Source: Halorhodospira sp. (GTDB lineage: Bacteria > Pseudomonadota > Gammaproteobacteria > Nitrococcales > Halorhodospiraceae). Taken from it: a DNA stretch of 45,139 bases. Positions 16,351 to 25,636 of the stretch are shown here, piece by piece. Every line of letters starts with the position of its first letter. Positions within the stretch are counted from its first letter, which is position 1. The position numbers were made by a program, and so were the translations under genes. Location: positions 1 through 45,139 of the forward strand of contig SKJZ01000202.1 of the NCBI GenBank assembly GCA_007121755.1, written 5' to 3'. The notes below the pieces were generated by a model, which worked only from the letters and a program-made list of their open reading frames with translations, was not told the DNA's origin and made no database searches.

Positions 16351-16908
16351 TTGGAACCGCTGCACGGTACCACGATCCTCGCCGCCCAACGGAACGGCCA
16401 AACGGCCCTGGGTGGTGACGGTCAGGTAACTCTCGGGCATACCGTACTCAAGGGAAACGCCCGCAAGGTGCGGAGGCTCTATCACGACCGCGTGCTGGCC
16501 GGCTTCGCCGGCGCCACCGCCGACGCCTTCACGCTCTTCGAGCGTTTCGAAGGACAGCTCGAGAAACACCGCGGTCACTTGGCACGCTCGGCCGTGGAGT
16601 TGGCCAAGGAGTGGCGTTCCGATCGCGTGCTGCGCCGCCTGGAGGCGCTGCTGGTCGTCGCCGACTGCAGCACTCTGTTGACCCTCTCCGGCAACGGCGA
16701 CGTCATCGAGCCCGAGCACGACTTCATGGCCGTCGGATCCGGCGGTCCCTATGCACAGGCGGCCGCCCGGGCGCTGATGGCCAACACCGAACTCTCCGCG
16801 GTGGAGGTGGTGAACCGAGCGTTGACTATCGCCGGCGAGATCTGCGTCTACACCAACGGGAACATCACCGTGGAAACACTCTTCGACGAAAAAGAGGAGG
16901 CAAGCTAG
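16351..16908 (+). CDS. hslV: HslV, peptidase of the HslVU protease
   Basis: A 185-residue N-terminal-threonine peptidase of the HslVU ATP-dependent protease. The start is TTG (MEPLHGTTIL), and processing after Gly6 would expose catalytic Thr7. NGQTALGGDGQVT and GNARKVRRLYHDRVLAGFAG are conserved. It is 2 bp upstream of hslU. Confidence 0.93.
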   Translation: MEPLHGTTILAAQRNGQTALGGDGQVTLGHTVLKGNARKVRRLYHDRVLAGFAGATADAFTLFERFEGQLEKHRGHLARSAVELAKEWRSDRVLRRLEALLVVADCSTLLTLSGNGDVIEPEHDFMAVGSGGPYAQAAARALMANTELSAVEVVNRALTIAGEICVYTNGNITVETLFDEKEEAS

Positions 16909-16910
16909 GG

Positions 16911-18236
16911 ATGTCCCAGATGACTCCCCGGGAAATCGTCCTGGAGCTCGACAAGCACATCGTCGGACAGGCGGAGGCCAAGCGGGCTGTGGCCGTCGCG
17001 CTGCGCAACCGGTGGCGGCGGATGCAGGTCGACGAGCCGCTGCGCAGCGAGATCACCCCCAAAAACATCCTCATGATCGGACCCACCGGCGTCGGCAAAA
17101 CCGAAATCGCACGGCGGCTGGCCAGGCTCGCCCGCGCTCCGTTTATCAAAGTGGAAGCGACCAAGTTCACCGAGGTCGGCTACGTCGGCCGCGACGTCGA
17201 ATCGATTGTGCGGGATCTGACGGATCTGTCCATCAAACTCGTGCGTGAAGAGGCGATGGCGTCTGTGGAAACTCAGGCCGAGGCAGCCGCCGAAGAGCGG
17301 CTGCTCGATACCCTCTTGCCCGGCAGAGGCGGCGACACCGATCCGGAAGCGTCTGGCAGCGGCACCCGTGAGAAGTTTCGAGAGAAGCTGCGCCGCGGGG
17401 CGCTGGATCAACGGGAGATCGAGATCGAGGTCCGCGCCTCCGGTCCTGGGGTCGACATTATGGCCCCGGCCGGCATGGAGGATATGACCAACCAACTACG
17501 CGGCCTCTTTCAAAATCTCGGGGGCGAGCGGACCAAACGGCGTAAGCTCCCCATCAGCGAGGCGCGGCGTGTGCTTCGCGACGAGGAGGCCGCCAAGCTC
17601 GTCAACGAGGAGGAGATCAAAAGCGACGCCATCTTCCGCGTGGAGCATCACGGCATTGTCTTTATCGATGAACTCGACAAGGTCACCCGGCGCGCCGAGC
17701 AGGGCAGCGGCGGCGATATCTCCCGGGAAGGCGTCCAGCGTGACCTGCTGCCGCTGGTGGAGGGATGCACCGTCTCCACCCGCCACGGGATGGTGCGTAC
17801 CGACCACATTCTTTTTATCGCTTCCGGCGCATTCCACCTGTCCAAGCCGTCCGATTTGATCCCGGAGCTGCAGGGACGATTGCCGATTCGCGTGGAGCTG
17901 GACGCATTGGGCGCCGAGGAGTTCGTACGCATCCTTACCGAGCCCGACAGCTCTCTGGTCACCCAGTACCAAGCCTTGATGCTGACGGAAGGGGTGGAGT
18001 TGAAGCTGCACGACGACGCGGTCCGGCGCATCGCAGAGGTGGCGTGGCAGGTGAACGAGCGCACGGAGAATATCGGCGCCCGCCGTCTGCATACGGTAAT
18101 GGAGCGCCTATTGGAGAGCCTCTCCTTCGAGGCCGCCGATCGTGGCGGGCAAGTACTGGACGTCGATGCCGAGTACGTCGACACGCAACTGGCCGGACTC
18201 GCCGACGACGAGGATCTAAGCCGGTACATCCTGTAA
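16911..18236 (+). CDS. hslU: HslU, ATPase of the HslVU protease
   Basis: A 441-residue AAA+ unfoldase that feeds substrates to HslV. Walker A GPTGVGKT is at 57-64, Walker B at FIDELDK, with an I-domain between (about 110-240) and a C-terminal sensor-2 region ending in SRYIL, which fits the HslV-activating tail. The frame is open 100 codons upstream inside hslV, but the ATG at 16911 starts the conserved MSQMTPREIVLELD. Confidence 0.95.
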   Translation: MSQMTPREIVLELDKHIVGQAEAKRAVAVALRNRWRRMQVDEPLRSEITPKNILMIGPTGVGKTEIARRLARLARAPFIKVEATKFTEVGYVGRDVESIVRDLTDLSIKLVREEAMASVETQAEAAAEERLLDTLLPGRGGDTDPEASGSGTREKFREKLRRGALDQREIEIEVRASGPGVDIMAPAGMEDMTNQLRGLFQNLGGERTKRRKLPISEARRVLRDEEAAKLVNEEEIKSDAIFRVEHHGIVFIDELDKVTRRAEQGSGGDISREGVQRDLLPLVEGCTVSTRHGMVRTDHILFIASGAFHLSKPSDLIPELQGRLPIRVELDALGAEEFVRILTEPDSSLVTQYQALMLTEGVELKLHDDAVRRIAEVAWQVNERTENIGARRLHTVMERLLESLSFEAADRGGQVLDVDAEYVDTQLAGLADDEDLSRYIL

Positions 18237-18257
18237 GCGGCGGAAACCCCAACAACT

Positions 18258-18626
18258 ATGCCAAAACCTACCGAGATCAAACTGCATAAAGCGTCCCGTG
18301 TACTCGAGGTCACCTTCGACGACGGGGCGAATTTCAATCTTCCCTGCGAGTTTTTGCGGGTTCACTCCCCCTCCGCCGAGGTCACCGGCCACGGACCGGG
18401 GCAGGAAGTGCTGCAAACCGGCAAGGAAGATGTGAATATCAATGAACTGGAACCGGTGGGGAATTACGCCGTCCGTTTGGTATTCGATGACGGGCACGAC
18501 ACCGGCCTCTTCTCCTGGGAGTACCTCTACGATCTGGGGAGCAACCGGGAGACCTATTGGGATCGCTACCTGGAGCGGCTGAAGGAGGCCGGGTACCAGC
18601 GACGACCCCCCGACGAGGAGCGCTGA
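18258..18626 (+). CDS. DUF971 domain protein
   Basis: A 122-residue small protein of the gamma-butyrobetaine hydroxylase N-terminal-like (DUF971) family. PTEIKLHKASRVLEVTFDDG and NYAVRLVFDDGHDTGLFSWEYL are typical. It commonly lies beside hslU and ubiE. Some relatives work in Fe-S or metal handling; its role here is unknown. Confidence 0.85.
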   Translation: MPKPTEIKLHKASRVLEVTFDDGANFNLPCEFLRVHSPSAEVTGHGPGQEVLQTGKEDVNINELEPVGNYAVRLVFDDGHDTGLFSWEYLYDLGSNRETYWDRYLERLKEAGYQRRPPDEER

Positions 18627-18629
18627 GCA

Positions 18630-19379
18630 GTGAGCCGCAAGGAGACCACACACTTCGGCTACCGGCAGGTTCCTCTCCACGAGAAGGCGCGGAGGGTCGC
18701 CTCGGTCTTCGATTCAGTGGCGGGCCGGTACGACCTGATGAACGACCTGATGTCCGCCGGTCTGCACCGGGCGTGGAAGCGGCTCGCGATCAATCAGGCG
18801 CTGCTCCGGCGTGGCCACGAGGTGCTCGACCTGGCGGGGGGAACCGGAGACCTCGCCTCGCTCGCATTGCGGCGGGTCGGCGACAAAGGGCGCGTAGTGC
18901 TCTCCGATATCAACGGCTCCATGCTGTCGAGGGGGCGCGACCGATTGCTGGACGAAGGCTGGTCCGGGAACATCGACTTCGTACGTTGCAATGCTGAGGC
19001 GCTGCCCTTCCCCGACCGCAGTTTCGACCGCGTCACGATCGGTTTCGGGCTGCGCAATGTGACCCATAAGAGTGCCGCACTGGCCGAGATGCGTCGCATC
19101 CTGCGGCCGGGTGGCCGGGCCATGATCCTCGAGTTCTCCCATCTCTATGTCCCCGCGCTCAAGCCCCTGTACGATCTGTACTCATTCCGCGTACTGCCTT
19201 GGATGGGCAGTGTGGTCGCCGGCGACAGCGAGAGCTACCGCTACCTGGCCGAGTCCATTCGCATGCACCCCGATGCGCCCACATTGGCACGAATGATGTC
19301 CGATGTCGGGTTCGAGGACTGCGATTACACACCACTGACCGCGGGAGTGGCCGCCATCCATGTGGGACAGGTTTACTGA
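18630..19379 (+). CDS. ubiE: Ubiquinone/menaquinone C-methyltransferase UbiE
   Basis: A 249-residue SAM methyltransferase (GTG start). TTHFGYRQVPLHEKARRVA and VFDSVAGRYDLMNDLMSAGLHRAWK are diagnostic, the SAM-binding loop is DLAGGTGDLA, and NVTHKSAALAEMRRILRPGG follows. It methylates the ring in ubiquinone and, if made, menaquinone synthesis. It begins the ubiE-ubiJ-ubiB group and overlaps ubiJ by 20 bp. Confidence 0.94.
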   Translation: MSRKETTHFGYRQVPLHEKARRVASVFDSVAGRYDLMNDLMSAGLHRAWKRLAINQALLRRGHEVLDLAGGTGDLASLALRRVGDKGRVVLSDINGSMLSRGRDRLLDEGWSGNIDFVRCNAEALPFPDRSFDRVTIGFGLRNVTHKSAALAEMRRILRPGGRAMILEFSHLYVPALKPLYDLYSFRVLPWMGSVVAGDSESYRYLAESIRMHPDAPTLARMMSDVGFEDCDYTPLTAGVAAIHVGQVY

Positions 19380-19887
19380 CACCTTCCTGCTGCCCGCGGA
19401 ACATGCGGTTAACACGGCGCTACGCGTTCAGCCGCGTGCGTTGGTGCTGCTCGAGCCGTTGGCCGGAAAGGCAATCCTGATTGAGCTGGACGGTCTTCCT
19501 CCGGTCATTGCGGTCTTTCGAACCACCGGCATCGCCCTCCGCTTTCCATCGGAGACGACCAGCGGCGAGGTCGACGCCGGGGTGAGCGGAACCTGGTCCG
19601 ATCTCAGCGCGCTCCTGAGCCGCGACAAAGGGGCGGCGCGGCAATTCCGTGTGCGCGGAGATGTCCACGCCGTCAACCACCTTTGGCGCTTGTTGGAATC
19701 GCTGTGGCCCGATTTGAGCGGACCGCTGGCCGCCACAGTAGAGGCCGGCCGATGTGTTGGCGAGGGGTGGCGCGTGTTGCCTCCACCCGAACAGGTGGCC
19801 GCGTTCGTTGACGGCGTGGATCGGCTGCGCGCGGACGCCGACCGTCTAGAGGCCCGTATCCGGCGACTGGAGCGCGGCGCCGCATGA
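19360..19887 (+). CDS. ubiJ: Ubiquinone biosynthesis accessory factor UbiJ
   Basis: A 175-residue SCP2-type lipid-binding protein. The N-terminal domain (FRTTGIALRFPSE, GTWSDLSALLS) is followed by a C-terminal coiled coil (VDRLRADADRLEARIRRLE). In E. coli UbiJ forms the soluble Ubi complex with UbiK and other Ubi proteins, and lies between ubiE and ubiB as here. Confidence 0.87.
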   Translation: MWDRFTDTFLLPAEHAVNTALRVQPRALVLLEPLAGKAILIELDGLPPVIAVFRTTGIALRFPSETTSGEVDAGVSGTWSDLSALLSRDKGAARQFRVRGDVHAVNHLWRLLESLWPDLSGPLAATVEAGRCVGEGWRVLPPPEQVAAFVDGVDRLRADADRLEARIRRLERGAA

Positions 19888-21551
19888 TTCGCATCGGTCA
19901 CCTCTTCCGGCTGACCCGGATCCAGTGGGTCATGCTCCGCCACGGCATGGACGACATAGTCCTCGCCTTGCCCCTCTTCCGTCCGCTGCGCTTTCTTGTG
20001 GTCTTCATGCCGTGGCGGTGGGCGCGCCGCTATCCGCCGCGCGGCGTGCGCATCCGCCGGGCCTTGGAGGATCTCGGACCGATCTTCGTCAAGTTCGGGC
20101 AGATCCTGTCAACGCGGCGCGACCTGCTGCCCGGCGATATCGTCGACGAACTCTCCCGCCTCCAAGACCGGGTGCCGCCGTTTTCGGGTGAGGAAGCGCG
20201 CTCCATCGTCGCGCGCAGCTACGGGGCCTCGCTGGAGACTGTCTTTCAACACTTCGAGACCGAGCCGATGGCCTCGGCGTCGATCGCCCAGGTCCACGCG
20301 GCCACTCTCTTGGACGGCACCAGTGTGGTGGTCAAGGTGGTAAGGCCGGGCATCGGTAGCGTGATCCAGCGTGACCTCGGTCTATTATACGCCGCCGCCC
20401 ACCTGGCCGAACGGTACATTCCCGAGGCGCACCGCCTCCACCCAGTGCATATCATCCGGGAGTTCGATAAGACGATTCACGATGAACTCGACCTGTTGCG
20501 GGAGGCGGCCAACGGCTCCCTGCTGCGGCGCAACTTCATCGAATCCGACCTGCTCTACGTCCCGGCTGTCTACTGGCGGCATACCGGCCGGGATGTAATG
20601 GTGCAGGAGCGCATCCACGGCATCCAGGTCAACGACGTCGAGACCCTGCGCCGGCACGGCATCAACCTAAAAGTCCTTGCCGAACGTGGGGTGGAGATCT
20701 TCTTCACCCAGGTCTTCCGGGACAGCTTCTTCCACGCCGATATGCACCCCGGCAACGTCTTCGTCGACCCGGACCGGCCCGGAGACCTTCCCCGCTACAT
20801 CGGTGTTGATTTTGGGATCATGGGCACGCTGGCGCCGGTGGACCACCACTACCTCGCCGCCAACTTCCTCGCCTTTTTCAATCGGGATTACCGGCGCGTC
20901 GCCGAGCTCCATGTTGAGTCGGGCTGGGTTCCCGCCGGCACGCGGGTCGATGAGTTCGAATCAGCGATCCGAACCGTGTGCGAACCGATCTTCGAGCGCC
21001 CCCTTCACGAGATCTCGTTCGGGGCGCTGCTCTTGCGCCTCTTTCAGACCGGGCGGCGTTTCAATATGGAGGTCCAGCCACAACTTGTCTTGCTGCAAAA
21101 GACGCTGCTCAACGTGGAGGGGCTCGGGCGGCAGCTCTACCCCGATCTCGACCTCTGGGCCACCGCCAAGCCGTTTCTGGAACGGTGGATGCGCGAACAA
21201 GTCGGAGTCCGCGGCGTCCTGAAGAAGATCCGGAGACAGCTTCCCGAATGGAGCGAGCGCCTTCCCGATCTGCCCAACCGCCTCGACCACGGCCTGGAGG
21301 ATTTGGCCGCCGCCCGGATCGAGCTGCAGCGCCAAGCGGAAGAGATGGCGCGCCTGCGCACAGAGATGCGCCGGGCCAATCGCCGCACCGTCGCGGGCAT
21401 CGTAGCAGCCGCGCTGCTGATAACCGGCTCCCTCATCCTGGGGGCCGAGCCGCCGGCCAGGGCTGGAGATATCCCCTGGTACGGCTGGGCCCTGGGCGCC
21501 GCTACCGCGGCGGCGCTGCTGACCGCCGTCACGCCTTCGCGGCGCGGATAA
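19884..21551 (+). CDS. ubiB: Ubiquinone biosynthesis kinase-like protein UbiB
   Basis: A 555-residue atypical kinase-like ATPase of the ABC1/ADCK family needed for ubiquinone synthesis. The KxGQ motif appears in FVKFGQILSTRRDLLP, the Ala-rich loop in ASASIAQVHAATL, and the active-site HADMHPGN and VDFGIMG further on. Two C-terminal membrane helices are predicted (about 497-515 and 530-550). It overlaps ubiJ by 4 bp. Confidence 0.94.
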   Translation: MIRIGHLFRLTRIQWVMLRHGMDDIVLALPLFRPLRFLVVFMPWRWARRYPPRGVRIRRALEDLGPIFVKFGQILSTRRDLLPGDIVDELSRLQDRVPPFSGEEARSIVARSYGASLETVFQHFETEPMASASIAQVHAATLLDGTSVVVKVVRPGIGSVIQRDLGLLYAAAHLAERYIPEAHRLHPVHIIREFDKTIHDELDLLREAANGSLLRRNFIESDLLYVPAVYWRHTGRDVMVQERIHGIQVNDVETLRRHGINLKVLAERGVEIFFTQVFRDSFFHADMHPGNVFVDPDRPGDLPRYIGVDFGIMGTLAPVDHHYLAANFLAFFNRDYRRVAELHVESGWVPAGTRVDEFESAIRTVCEPIFERPLHEISFGALLLRLFQTGRRFNMEVQPQLVLLQKTLLNVEGLGRQLYPDLDLWATAKPFLERWMREQVGVRGVLKKIRRQLPEWSERLPDLPNRLDHGLEDLAAARIELQRQAEEMARLRTEMRRANRRTVAGIVAAALLITGSLILGAEPPARAGDIPWYGWALGAATAAALLTAVTPSRRG

Positions 21552-21559
21552 CGCGCCGC
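21539..21559. terminator. Hairpin between convergent ubiB and pfpI-like genes
   Basis: GCGGCGCG (21539-21546) pairs perfectly with CGCGCCGC (21552-21559) across a 5-base loop, exactly where the two opposing genes end. Neither side has a T-run, so it is a hairpin rather than a classical intrinsic terminator. Confidence 0.35.
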
Positions 21560-22126
21560 TCAGCTGTATCTTCGATGAGGCGCCGGCCGCTGCAGCGCGG
21601 CCTCCACGTCGGCGGCAACCTCCACGCCCTCCAGATACTCAATGAGCGTCAGCGCGAAATCCATCGCCGTCCCCGGCCCCCGGGAGGTGACGATGTTTCC
21701 GTCCACCACCACCGGCTGATCCTCCGGCTCGATCCCCTTCGCTTCCAGATGCCCGGGATAGGCCGTGGCTCGGCGCCCCTGAAGGACCCCTGCCGCGGCC
21801 AGCACCCGCGGAGCCGCGCAAACCGCCGCCAACAGGTGCCCGTCTCGATCGTAATCGCGCGCCAGATCCAATATTCGCGGATCACTCTCCAGCTTCTCCG
21901 CACCGGCGGCACCGCCTGGGAAGACGATCCCGTCGAACGGCTCGCCGGCGACCGTAGCGAACAGTTGATCCGGCACAAAAACCACCCCGCGGCTCGCCCG
22001 CACCGGGCCTTCGGCCAAACCGGCGGTGACCACATCGACCTCGGCGCGGCGCAGCAAATCGACGACGGTAACCGCCTCCAACTCCTCGATGCCGTCCACC
22101 AACGGAACCATCACTCGCTTACCCAT
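21560..22126 (-). CDS. DJ-1/PfpI (YajL/ThiJ) family protein
   Basis: A 188-residue protein of the DJ-1 superfamily. The nucleophile is Cys103 in AAVCAAPRVLAAAG, with Glu15 (GIEELEAVT) as its partner. YajL-type members protect proteins and metabolites against oxidative or glyoxal damage; the exact activity here is unknown. AAGGAGGTG lies 6 bases before the ATG. It overlaps the upstream deacetylase gene by 16 bp, so it is the last gene of the leftward envC-ctpA-deacetylase set. Confidence 0.87.
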   Translation of the reverse strand: MGKRVMVPLVDGIEELEAVTVVDLLRRAEVDVVTAGLAEGPVRASRGVVFVPDQLFATVAGEPFDGIVFPGGAAGAEKLESDPRILDLARDYDRDGHLLAAVCAAPRVLAAAGVLQGRRATAYPGHLEAKGIEPEDQPVVVDGNIVTSRGPGTAMDFALTLIEYLEGVEVAADVEAALQRPAPHRRYS

Positions 22127-22983
22127 TGCGACACCTCCTTCAAGATCGGCGGCTGCGCGACGCGGCTGGCCGGGACGAGCCGGACGCCTTGCCGCTTCAA
22201 CCGCGGAAGCTCCCGCTCCAACACCTCCAGCGTCTCCGGATACGGGTGGCCGATGGCCACTGCCGCTCCCCAGCGGCGCGCCTGGACCACCAACGACTCC
22301 AGCTGACGCCGGATCTCCTCAGGTTCCCGGCTACTATCGAGAAAGACGTGACGCCGCGCGTGCCCCAAGCCGTGCTCAGCTGCAATATTCAACGCCACGG
22401 ACCGTGCCGAGGTCCGGCTGTCGATAAAGTAGAACCCTCCGGCGGTACGCAACTCGTCCATCACCCACGCCATATGCCCCGGATGCCGGGTGAGTAGGCT
22501 CCCCATATGGTTGTTGACACCACGGGCGTGGGGGATGTTTCGCAACGCCCGGCGCAACTCGCGGCGCACCTGGCTCTCGTCCATATCCAGGGTTAAAGCA
22601 CCCGGCCCCGGATCGAGGCCGTTCTTGGCCTGCATCGGCATGTGCAGCATCACCTCCCGGCCGGAAGCGGCGGCCTCCTCGGCCAACCGCCTACCGTAAG
22701 GCGTGTGTGGCAACACCGCCACCGTGACGGCGCCGGGGAGGGCAAGGGTGCGGCGTCCGGCCTTCAGGTCATCCCCCAGGTCGTCGATGATCACGACGGC
22801 TTCGGCCACCGCCGGAACCATCGGCGGCGGGGTTAACCACGGGTAGGCGGACGCCGGCCGCTGATCGTTGCCGGCCCAACCGATTCCAAAGGGCGCCGCG
22901 GCAAAGGCTGCCAACAAAGCCCACCATAATGCGCTGGGCCGGCGGCCAACGTTTGCGGCGGCGCTAGTCGCGGCGGAAGACAT
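22111..22983 (-). CDS. Divergent polysaccharide deacetylase family protein
   Basis: A 290-residue protein with an N-terminal membrane/signal segment (SALWWALLAAFAAAPFGIGWAG) and a NodB-like barrel of the divergent polysaccharide deacetylase (YibQ-like) family. VIIDDLGDD, MLHMPMQ and GVNNHMGSLLT carry the usual Asp and His metal-site residues. Its substrate is unknown. Its start lies inside the ctpA tail (20 bp overlap), matching the common envC-ctpA-yibQ order. Confidence 0.86.
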   Translation of the reverse strand: MSSAATSAAANVGRRPSALWWALLAAFAAAPFGIGWAGNDQRPASAYPWLTPPPMVPAVAEAVVIIDDLGDDLKAGRRTLALPGAVTVAVLPHTPYGRRLAEEAAASGREVMLHMPMQAKNGLDPGPGALTLDMDESQVRRELRRALRNIPHARGVNNHMGSLLTRHPGHMAWVMDELRTAGGFYFIDSRTSARSVALNIAAEHGLGHARRHVFLDSSREPEEIRRQLESLVVQARRWGAAVAIGHPYPETLEVLERELPRLKRQGVRLVPASRVAQPPILKEVSQWVSE

Positions 22984-24250
22984 GGACCCCTTTGAGCAGA
23001 TTCAGCGCCGCGAACAGGGCGTAATCCTCGCGGGCCAACGCTGCGGCGGAGGGTATTTCGTCGCCGTGTTCCGCATCGTCCTCGCGCTCCAAATGGCGCT
23101 CCAGATCGGCTTCCATCACCCGCGACTCATCCTCCACCTTGGTCAATTGAAGCACCTCCAGCTCGATATCCGGCGCAATCCCCTCCGCCTGGATCGGCCG
23201 GCCTAAAGGCGTATAGTAGCGGGCCGTGGTCAGCTTCATGGCCGAACCGTCCTGAAGCTGCATGACGTTCTGGACCGACCCCTTGCCGAAGGTGGCTTGC
23301 CCCATCAACACAGCGCGGCCGTGGTCCTGCAACGCGCCAGCCACGATCTCGGAACCGGAAGCGGAGCCACGGTTGACCAGAACCACCATGGGCGTGCCGT
23401 ACGCGAGATCGATCGGTGCCGCCTCGAAATCGAGACGTGCGCCATCCACACGGCCCTCGGTGTAGACGATCTTGCCTCCGGCAAGGAACACATCGGCCAC
23501 GCCCACTGCGGTATTGAGCACGCCGCCGGGGTTGTTCCGGAGATCCAAAATAAGGCCGTTTAGCGCACCGTCGGCCTCCTGTTGCAATTCTTCCAGGGCC
23601 GCGCGCAAATCACCGGCCGTTCGCTCCTGGAACTGGCTGATGCGGATATAGGCGTATCCCGGCTCCAGCGTACGGTAGCGGACGCTCTGCACCTGGATCA
23701 CTGCCCGCTCAAGGGTGATGCTCAACGGCCGATCCGCCCCTTCGCGGACGATGGTCAGTTCGATGCTGGATCCCGGTTCGCCGCGCAGCTTCTTGACCGC
23801 GTCGCTCAAGTTCATGCCCTTCACCGGACTGCCATCGAGGCGGGTGATCAGATCGCCGGGAAGGATTCCGGCACGGCTCGCGGGCGTGTCGTCGATGGGA
23901 GCGATCACCTTGATGAAGCCGTCCTCCATGCCGACTTCCAAACCCAATCCGCCGAATTCACCACGCGTCCCTGCCTGCAGTTCAGCATAGGCTTCGGGGT
24001 CGAGGTAGTCGGAGTGGGGGTCGAGCTCCGAAAGCATCCCGCGCACCGCGGCCCGGAAAAGCTCTGCGTCGTCGATTTCCTCGACATAATCCCGTTTGAT
24101 TCGCCCGTAAACCTCGGTGAGCAGCCGCAACTCCTGCAGCGGCAACTCGTCTGCCTCGGCCGGGGTCCCCGGCGCGGCCACGACAGCGGCCGGTGGAAAA
24201 CAGAAAACGGCGATCAGAACGGCCGCGGATAGTATGGTATTCAGTTTCAT
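22964..24250 (-). CDS. C-terminal processing peptidase (S41)
   Basis: About 428 residues, exported by a signal peptide (MKLNTILSAAVLIAVFCFPPA). A PDZ domain spans about 98-180, and the S41 protease core has Ser298 in GSASGSEI and Lys323 in FGKGSVQ as the dyad. It should act in the periplasm on envelope proteins; the partner is not known here. ATG 24250 with GGAGAG is used rather than an ATG 45 bp upstream, because it gives a clean signal peptide. Confidence 0.92.
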   Translation of the reverse strand: MKLNTILSAAVLIAVFCFPPAAVVAAPGTPAEADELPLQELRLLTEVYGRIKRDYVEEIDDAELFRAAVRGMLSELDPHSDYLDPEAYAELQAGTRGEFGGLGLEVGMEDGFIKVIAPIDDTPASRAGILPGDLITRLDGSPVKGMNLSDAVKKLRGEPGSSIELTIVREGADRPLSITLERAVIQVQSVRYRTLEPGYAYIRISQFQERTAGDLRAALEELQQEADGALNGLILDLRNNPGGVLNTAVGVADVFLAGGKIVYTEGRVDGARLDFEAAPIDLAYGTPMVVLVNRGSASGSEIVAGALQDHGRAVLMGQATFGKGSVQNVMQLQDGSAMKLTTARYYTPLGRPIQAEGIAPDIELEVLQLTKVEDESRVMEADLERHLEREDDAEHGDEIPSAAALAREDYALFAALNLLKGVHVFRRD

Positions 24251-24282
24251 GATCTCTCCAGACCAACGGGGCTTGAGCGCGA

Positions 24283-25473
24283 TCACCGCAGCCAAGCCAT
24301 AGGATTCCGGGGCAGCTCCCCTTCGCGGATTTCGAAGTAGAGCCCTGGCTCGGTCCGGGTGCCGCTACTGCCGACGGTCGCGACCACCTCGCCGCCATCG
24401 ACCCAGTCCCCCAAATCGACATAGAGCGCGTCGTTATGTCCGTAAAGTGTTAGATACCCATCTCCATGGTCAATGATGACCAGCAGCCCCAAACCGCGCA
24501 ACCAGTCGCTGAACACGACCCGTCCGGCAGCTACGCTGCGCACCCGCGCACCCGCTTCGGCGGCCACCACGATTCCCGTTCGCTGCAGGTCACCCTTCTT
24601 CTTGCTGCCGAAACGGGCCTCCACCGTGCCCTCGACAGGCCACGGCAGCCGGCCGCGCGCAGCCGCAAGGGTCTCGACGGCCGCGAACTCGTCCGGAATG
24701 TCCTCCAGGCGCGTTCGCAACCGGTCGAGCAACGCCTCCTGGGCGGCGACATCCTCGTGCAGCTGTTCCTCGGCCGCCAGGCGCTCTTCGATACGCTCGG
24801 CCAACCGCTCCTGTTCTAGGCGCCGCTCACGGCGCCTGCGCTCGAGTTCACCACGCTCCCGAGCAACCAACTCCTCCAACTCTTCTAGACGTTCCTGCTC
24901 GCGGCGCAACTCCGCACGCAGGTCGGCGAGCACCCGGAGTTCCCCTAACGCGATCCCGATGCGCTCGGTACGGGCTTCACGGAAGTAGTCGTGGTAGACC
25001 AGCAGGCGCTGGGTAACGGCTGGGTCGCGGCCGGCTAAGATGAGCCGCAGCCGCCCCTCGCCACCGGCCATATACGCCTCTTGCAACTGGACCGCCAACG
25101 CTTCTTTGTGGTCCTGTAGCCGTGCCGATTCGGCATCGTATTCGCTCTGTAAACGCGTCACCCGCTCACGCACCGCGGCCCTGTCGCGGCGCACCCGTTC
25201 CAACCGTTGAGCGGTCTCTCCTACCCGGCGGTCCAACTCAGCCAAACTCTCCCCTAGCCGGTCGCGGGTGCGGCGGTCCTCGCGCACCTCCGCTTGAATC
25301 GCCTGGAGCTGCTCCCGCAGCTCCCGTAGCTCCGCGCGCTGTTGCTCGTACTCCGCAAAGGCTGGCGGCCACCCCGACAAACCGGCTAGCATGCACAGTG
25401 ACAACGTCGCCGGCCGCCATACCCTTCGCCACATTGTGCTGTCGTATCGATCCACGAGACGGAACCACGCCAT
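24283..25473 (-). CDS. envC: EnvC-like murein hydrolase activator
   Basis: A 396-residue protein. An N-terminal signal segment is followed by long coiled coils (about 42-265, Glu/Arg-rich) and a C-terminal LytM/M23 domain. The M23 metal ligands are missing: RTGIVVAAEAG replaces the HxGxD-type start, and GLYFEIREG replaces the HLHFE-type end. That degeneracy is typical of EnvC, which activates amidases at division instead of cutting peptidoglycan. GAGG lies 7 bases before ATG 25473; ATG 25434 is a possible shorter start. Confidence 0.87.
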   Translation of the reverse strand: MAWFRLVDRYDSTMWRRVWRPATLSLCMLAGLSGWPPAFAEYEQQRAELRELREQLQAIQAEVREDRRTRDRLGESLAELDRRVGETAQRLERVRRDRAAVRERVTRLQSEYDAESARLQDHKEALAVQLQEAYMAGGEGRLRLILAGRDPAVTQRLLVYHDYFREARTERIGIALGELRVLADLRAELRREQERLEELEELVARERGELERRRRERRLEQERLAERIEERLAAEEQLHEDVAAQEALLDRLRTRLEDIPDEFAAVETLAAARGRLPWPVEGTVEARFGSKKKGDLQRTGIVVAAEAGARVRSVAAGRVVFSDWLRGLGLLVIIDHGDGYLTLYGHNDALYVDLGDWVDGGEVVATVGSSGTRTEPGLYFEIREGELPRNPMAWLR

Positions 25474-25636
25474 ATAACGGCCTCGCCGGCGGCAGAGGGC
25501 GACTGCAAAAGCCCTATCTTACTACTCCGGGACCCCATCGTCGGGAGTGCGGTCGCCCCGCCTGCAGCCGGGGTGCGCCGCTGGTATCATGCCGCCTTCT
25601 TCACCAGGTGTGGAATCTTCGACACAGGGGCGCTCC

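Noticed and set aside
16611..16910. Extended N-terminus of hslU
   Set aside because: The 100 extra codons lie in hslV out of frame; conserved HslU starts at 16911.
20978..22306. 442-codon plus-strand frame across the ubiB end and pfpI-like gene
   Set aside because: It crosses two well-supported genes and has Arg/Pro-rich low-complexity translation.
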